Made by a program: the position numbers and the translations under genes
NCBI GenBank assembly: GCA_903830985.1
Contig: CAIKVZ010000264.1
Location: forward strand, 41,171-105,170
Direction of reading: 5' to 3'
DNA length: 64,000 nucleotides
Source of the DNA: an uncultured beta proteobacterium
Lineage (GTDB): Bacteria > Pseudomonadota > Gammaproteobacteria > Burkholderiales > Burkholderiaceae_C
The notes under the pieces: generated by a model
Told to the model about the DNA's origin: nothing
Databases searched by the model: none
What the model saw: the letters and a program-made list of their open reading frames with translations, nothing else
Part shown: piece after piece, positions 61,288-64,000 of the stretch
How the letters are laid out: each line of letters opens with the position of its first letter
Numbering within the stretch: position 1 is the stretch's first letter

Positions 61288-62226
61288 TCAAACCCCTCGG
61301 CGCTGGCTGAATATCAGCCCATGCAACCACGCATGGCCACTGACCAGCACGACACCGCTCAGGACCAGAAGTGCGCCGAGCAGAAAGCTCAATTCCAGCG
61401 GTTCATCCAGCAGCCACACGCCAAAAGCCACGCCAAAAAGCGGCGTGATGAACGAGAACACGCCCAGGCTTGAGGCCTGGTACTTGCGCAGCAACCAGAA
61501 CCAGACCAGAAAGCTGGCGAACGAGACCACCAGCGACTGAAACAGCAGGGCGCCAATGGCCACCGGCGTTGGCCGGATCGCCGCCTGCCCGAGGACAAAG
61601 GCTGCGACCAACAGCAGGACGAAGGCTGCGACCAGTTGGTAGAGCAGGGTGAGGGAGGCTGACGCCCGCGCCAGAGTTGAGCACCGGATCACCACGGTGG
61701 TCGCGGCCCAGGACACGCCACCGAGCAGCGCGAGCGTGTCGCCCAGGACGATGTTTGTGACTGGCCCACTGATGGCGCTTGGCTGGGAACGTCCGAAAAA
61801 CGTCACGACGATGCCGCCAAAGGCCAGGGCAATGCCCGTCCATTGCAGTGCGTTGAGCCGCTCCGAGGGCATTTTCCAGTGCAGTCCCAGCGCCACAAAG
61901 ATCGGTGCCGTGTACAGAAAGACCGCCGTGTGCGAGGCCGAGGTGTGGCGCAGACCTTCACCCACCAACAGGAACTCCAGGGCAAAAAGAAAGCCCACGA
62001 CCAGGCCGGCGCGCCAGCTGCCATCGGCCAAGGAGATCCGCTCCCCTCTCCAGAGCATCAGCAACCCGACCAGCAGCGCCGCGATGCCAGAGCGCAGGGC
62101 GATCTGCATGATGGGTGCCACGTCCGGCGCCGCCAGTTTCAGGACCGATTGTTGCAAGCCCCAGACGAGGCACAGCACCAGCATCAGCGCAGCGGCCCGA
62201 CCATCGAGCGCCTTACGGCTGTTCAT
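61288..62226 (-). CDS. EamA/DMT-family transporter
   Basis: 312 residues, ten spans in two EamA halves. LVWGLQQSVLKLAAPDVAPIMQIALRSG opens the first repeat (core LVWGLQQSVLK), and GGVSWAATTVVIRCSTLARA the second. PLFGVAFGVWLLDEPLELSF is the conserved last-span region. Likely exports a small metabolite. Different subgroup from the YddG-like exporter at 27 kb. Confidence 0.87.
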   Translation of the reverse strand: MNSRKALDGRAAALMLVLCLVWGLQQSVLKLAAPDVAPIMQIALRSGIAALLVGLLMLWRGERISLADGSWRAGLVVGFLFALEFLLVGEGLRHTSASHTAVFLYTAPIFVALGLHWKMPSERLNALQWTGIALAFGGIVVTFFGRSQPSAISGPVTNIVLGDTLALLGGVSWAATTVVIRCSTLARASASLTLLYQLVAAFVLLLVAAFVLGQAAIRPTPVAIGALLFQSLVVSFASFLVWFWLLRKYQASSLGVFSFITPLFGVAFGVWLLDEPLELSFLLGALLVLSGVVLVSGHAWLHGLIFSQRRGV

Positions 62227-62335
62227 GGCCTTTGCCTTGCTTCAGCAGTGGTGTAGGGGAACGCATATGCTGAGAATATAGGCTATGCCCCTTTACGCAA
62301 GCCAATCGCGCCCCTGATGCCGCACTGGTGCGGGG

Positions 62336-62369
62336 CGACTCGAAAATTTTTCTTGAACTTTTCGAGTCG
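62336..62369. repeat. 11-bp perfect inverted repeat
   Basis: CGACTCGAAAA (62336-62346) and TTTTCGAGTCG (62359-62369) with a 12-base T-rich loop. On neither strand does a T-run follow, so it is not a plain terminator. It may be an operator, a bidirectional transcription stop between two transcription units, or a remnant end of a mobile element. Confidence 0.7.
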
Positions 62370-62458
62370 TTGCCCGCAACGGACATGGCATGACCCTATG
62401 GGGAATGCCCAGACAATTACATTACCCTAGTGCCTCGACACAGAGGTAACGGAACAAA

Positions 62459-62593
62459 ATGAAAGTGATGGATTCGCGCTCAGGCCTAGGCGCCAAGCGC
62501 AGACATCGCGGGGGCTATGGCGAGCATTGGCAACAACGGCATGGGTGCGAAGGCGCGCTTTCATGTTTCGATATTTCTGGGTTGAGGTACTAG
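62459..62593 (+). CDS. possible 44-residue protein
   Basis: ATG at 62459 to TAG at 62593. GAGG lies about 13 bases upstream, rather far. The product begins MKVMDSRSGLGAKRRHRGG and is basic at the N-terminus with two Cys later. It could be a leader peptide for the exchanger-like gene 30 bases downstream, or chance. Low support. Confidence 0.22.
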   Translation: MKVMDSRSGLGAKRRHRGGYGEHWQQRHGCEGALSCFDISGLRY

Positions 62594-62623
62594 CGGCTGC
62601 TCACATGAAGTCAACGCAAATCA

Positions 62624-63676
62624 ATGGATACTGATCTTTTCACGAAGTTGTTGCCGGAAACGTCCTTTCATTTGCCGCTTGCCGATGGCTTCATCAAGAT
62701 CGTCCAGGCGTATTCCCATCATCCGATAGCACTGTTGACGCTGTTTCTGACAGCCTCCGTGCTCATGATTTGGCGTCTACAGGCCATGGAGCACAAGGGC
62801 TTCGAAGGCACAGTGCTGGGCACGCTCATCATGCCCTACTGCTCGGGGTTCCCCAATTTGGTGTTTGCCTTTGTCATGAGTCGCTCCGCCAGCAATGGCG
62901 GCCTGGTGATTGAGAACTGCCTCGTGAACAACGTCACCAATCTGACTTTGATTGTCGGGGCTTCCGCGCTGATGATCCCTTCAACAGGCGGTCAAAAACG
63001 AAGTGCGAGGAGTAAAGGAAAATCATCACTCGTATTGGAGCGTATGGGTGGGCTCGACGTACTGTTCAGCCTGATCGCCTTGTTTTTGTTTACCGGCACC
63101 CTTTGGGCTTTGGCCAAGGATGGAGTCATTGATTTTTATGACGGACTCGTGCTGATCGCCCTGTTCATCTTTTGGCAGGTACTGCATGTCTTTGAAATTC
63201 TGAAAGACAAGATCCGAAAAAATAAGACGTTCCAATGGACCATCGTGCTTGACCTGATGGCCATTGCCGTCAGTGCCTGGGGCATCTACTATTCAACTGA
63301 CGAACTGGTGACATGGGTATCCGGGGCTGGAAGTCAGTATGTCGGCTTTGCAAAACTTGGCTGGATGAGTGGCCTGCTGATGGTATTGCCCAATGCATTG
63401 ATCGCGCTGTACTACGCGCGTCAGGGGCGACAGGACATTGTTCTCAGTTCGCAAATTGGTGATGCACATATTTGTATTCCGATGTGCATCGGCATATTTG
63501 CGGCATTCAATACGATTCAAATTCCGGAAATGTTCCAGATGGGAATTTACGTCATCCTGGGTGCGGGCGTGCTGCACTTCTTGTCAGTGGCCTTCCTCAA
63601 GCGGGTGCCGCGTACCTTGGGCCTTGGGCTGCTGGTGGCTTATGGATATTTCTTTTACAAGGGCATCGTGCATTAG
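62624..63676 (+). CDS. Na+/Ca2+-exchanger-superfamily (CaCA) membrane protein
   Basis: 350 residues, about ten spans in two inverted halves. The alpha-repeat-like regions are LIMPYCSGFPNLVFAFVMSR followed by NCLVNNVTNLTLIVGAS, and GLLMVLPNALIALYYARQG followed by LSSQIGDAHICIPMCIGI. These correspond to the ion-binding repeats of CaCA proteins, although the usual GNSxPE core is altered (SGFPNLV), so the ion is uncertain. Codon use is less GC-biased than in the rest of the window, a sign of recent acquisition. No ribosome site is evident. Confidence 0.78.
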   Translation: MDTDLFTKLLPETSFHLPLADGFIKIVQAYSHHPIALLTLFLTASVLMIWRLQAMEHKGFEGTVLGTLIMPYCSGFPNLVFAFVMSRSASNGGLVIENCLVNNVTNLTLIVGASALMIPSTGGQKRSARSKGKSSLVLERMGGLDVLFSLIALFLFTGTLWALAKDGVIDFYDGLVLIALFIFWQVLHVFEILKDKIRKNKTFQWTIVLDLMAIAVSAWGIYYSTDELVTWVSGAGSQYVGFAKLGWMSGLLMVLPNALIALYYARQGRQDIVLSSQIGDAHICIPMCIGIFAAFNTIQIPEMFQMGIYVILGAGVLHFLSVAFLKRVPRTLGLGLLVAYGYFFYKGIVH

Positions 63677-63895
63677 TCGGCAGTGGCCCATGGTCACACG
63701 ATTGCGCCCATCCTCCTTGGACTGATAGAGCGCTGCATCAGCTATCGCCAGCAGTTCCTTGGCACTGGTCACGCCGTCGTATTGAAGTCGGGCAATGCCA
63801 AAGGACATGGTGACATGCAGGGATTCGCCGTTGACCGGGTTGCCGCTGGGGCTTATCTTCTTATTGATCCGGCCCTGTGAAGTATCAAGCTGCAT
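63584..63895 (-). pseudogene. truncated diguanylate cyclase (GGDEF C-terminal fragment)
   Basis: The frame encodes ESLHVTMSFGIARLQYDG and then SAKELLAIADAALYQSKEDG-RNRV, the last third of a GGDEF domain (SxG strand, AD.ALY..K..GRN). The GGDEF signature itself and everything before it are missing. To the right the frame breaks within about 20 bases of a transposase stop. To the left the remaining codons are antisense to the exchanger gene and look unlike protein. The active site is absent, so no cyclase activity is expected. Confidence 0.8.
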
Positions 63896-64000
63896 AGCGG
63901 ACCCGACGGTCCTGAAAATAGCCGATTACACGCTCGGGGGTACGCTGCAGCATCGACATATGCTCGTTGGCGGCATCGCGTAACTTGGCTTTGGTGCGCA
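63885..64000 (-). mobile_element. 3' end of an IS630-family-like transposase gene
   Basis: From the window edge to a TGA at 63885-63887 the minus strand encodes 37 residues: RTKAKLRDAANEHM, then LQRTPERVIGYF, then VRYAA at the end. The PERV..YF....V.YAA ending is characteristic of IS630-family transposases. The element's terminal repeat would lie between the stop and about 63868, but cannot be fixed without the other end. It appears inserted in the GGDEF gene. Confidence 0.65.

Larger units (their letters stand above)
62227..62623. other. intergenic, AT-richer boundary region
   Basis: About 400 bases between the EamA gene and the exchanger-like gene. It contains a small perfect hairpin CCGCAC-TG-GTGCGG (62320-62333), a long perfect inverted repeat (62336-62369) and a possible 44-codon gene. 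Base composition falls noticeably here and stays lower to the window end, suggesting the edge of transferred DNA. Confidence 0.5.

Noticed and set aside
1..64000. CRISPR array, prophage or toxin-antitoxin locus
   Set aside because: No regular repeat-spacer series, phage structural gene or recognisable toxin-antitoxin pair was seen on either strand.

Overview
The window looks like chromosome of a GC-rich betaproteobacterium, most likely order Burkholderiales, family Comamonadaceae (Rhodoferax/Polaromonas/Acidovorax-like). This is inferred from gene families, not from a marker gene: Bug/TctC-type tripartite tricarboxylate transport (TTT) parts, a stand-alone N-terminal half of methionine synthase, an intracellular Cys-type polyhydroxyalkanoate depolymerase, an incomplete regulatory phosphotransferase system (PTS), a very large NAD-glutamate dehydrogenase, and tandem YceI genes with cytochrome b561. 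No rRNA, prophage or CRISPR array was seen. There is one tRNA gene (Gly, GCC) and one insertion-sequence fragment at the right edge.

Layout. 0-2 kb: a class I cyclic-di-GMP riboswitch leading a lipoprotein with two DUF1566 repeats. 2-8.2 kb: housekeeping and catabolic genes (SDR, tRNA aminocarboxypropyltransferase, GNAT, LMW phosphatase, DUF1648, epoxide-hydrolase-like enzyme divergent from an acyl-CoA synthetase). 8.2-14 kb: a sensory/uptake cluster. A DctP-like binding protein, a two-TM coiled-coil protein, a 30-residue membrane microprotein and a TAXI-like binding protein form one minus-strand operon, divergent from a histidine kinase/response regulator pair across three CCACA(N)TGTGG-type sites, with no TRAP permease nearby. 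14-17 kb: LysR regulator and SbtA-type permease, isocitrate/isopropylmalate dehydrogenase. 17-22.5 kb: hybrid kinase, FUSC exporter, CPBP protease. 22.8-27.8 kb: tRNA-Gly, cupin, GST, PhaZ, outer-membrane protein, EamA exporter. 27.8-33.6 kb: EI, HPr, EIIA-Man and a translationally coupled MFS carrier, then DUF4197, cytochrome c' and a divergent cytochrome b. 33.6-36.2 kb: MetH N-terminal half and a DASS anion permease. 36.5-42.2 kb: PhnA, hemerythrin and three cation transporters (P-type ATPase, ZIP, CDF). 42.5-45 kb: chemoreceptor plus a small protein. 45-49.3 kb: cybB-yceI-yceI, a Bug binding protein, GST, and two small proteins sharing a C-terminal motif. 49.3-57.4 kb: NAD-GDH, TctB-TctA, a secreted carboxymuconolactone-decarboxylase-like protein. 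57.4-62.2 kb: DUF2252, two exporters, a Gfo/Idh/MocA oxidoreductase. 62.2-64 kb: visibly AT-richer DNA with a Na+/Ca2+-exchanger-family protein, a broken GGDEF gene and the end of an IS630-like transposase.

Common themes are organic-acid sensing and uptake (DctP/TAXI, TctBA, Bug, DASS), carbon storage and its PTS control, metal homeostasis, and signalling by c-di-GMP, two-component systems and chemotaxis. The best candidates for something undescribed are the permease-less DctP/coiled-coil/microprotein/TAXI operon with its two-component system (8.2-14.0 kb), the riboswitch-controlled duplicated-DUF1566 lipoprotein, and the pair of small proteins ending in a shared NxQGxxTGRxLN motif.
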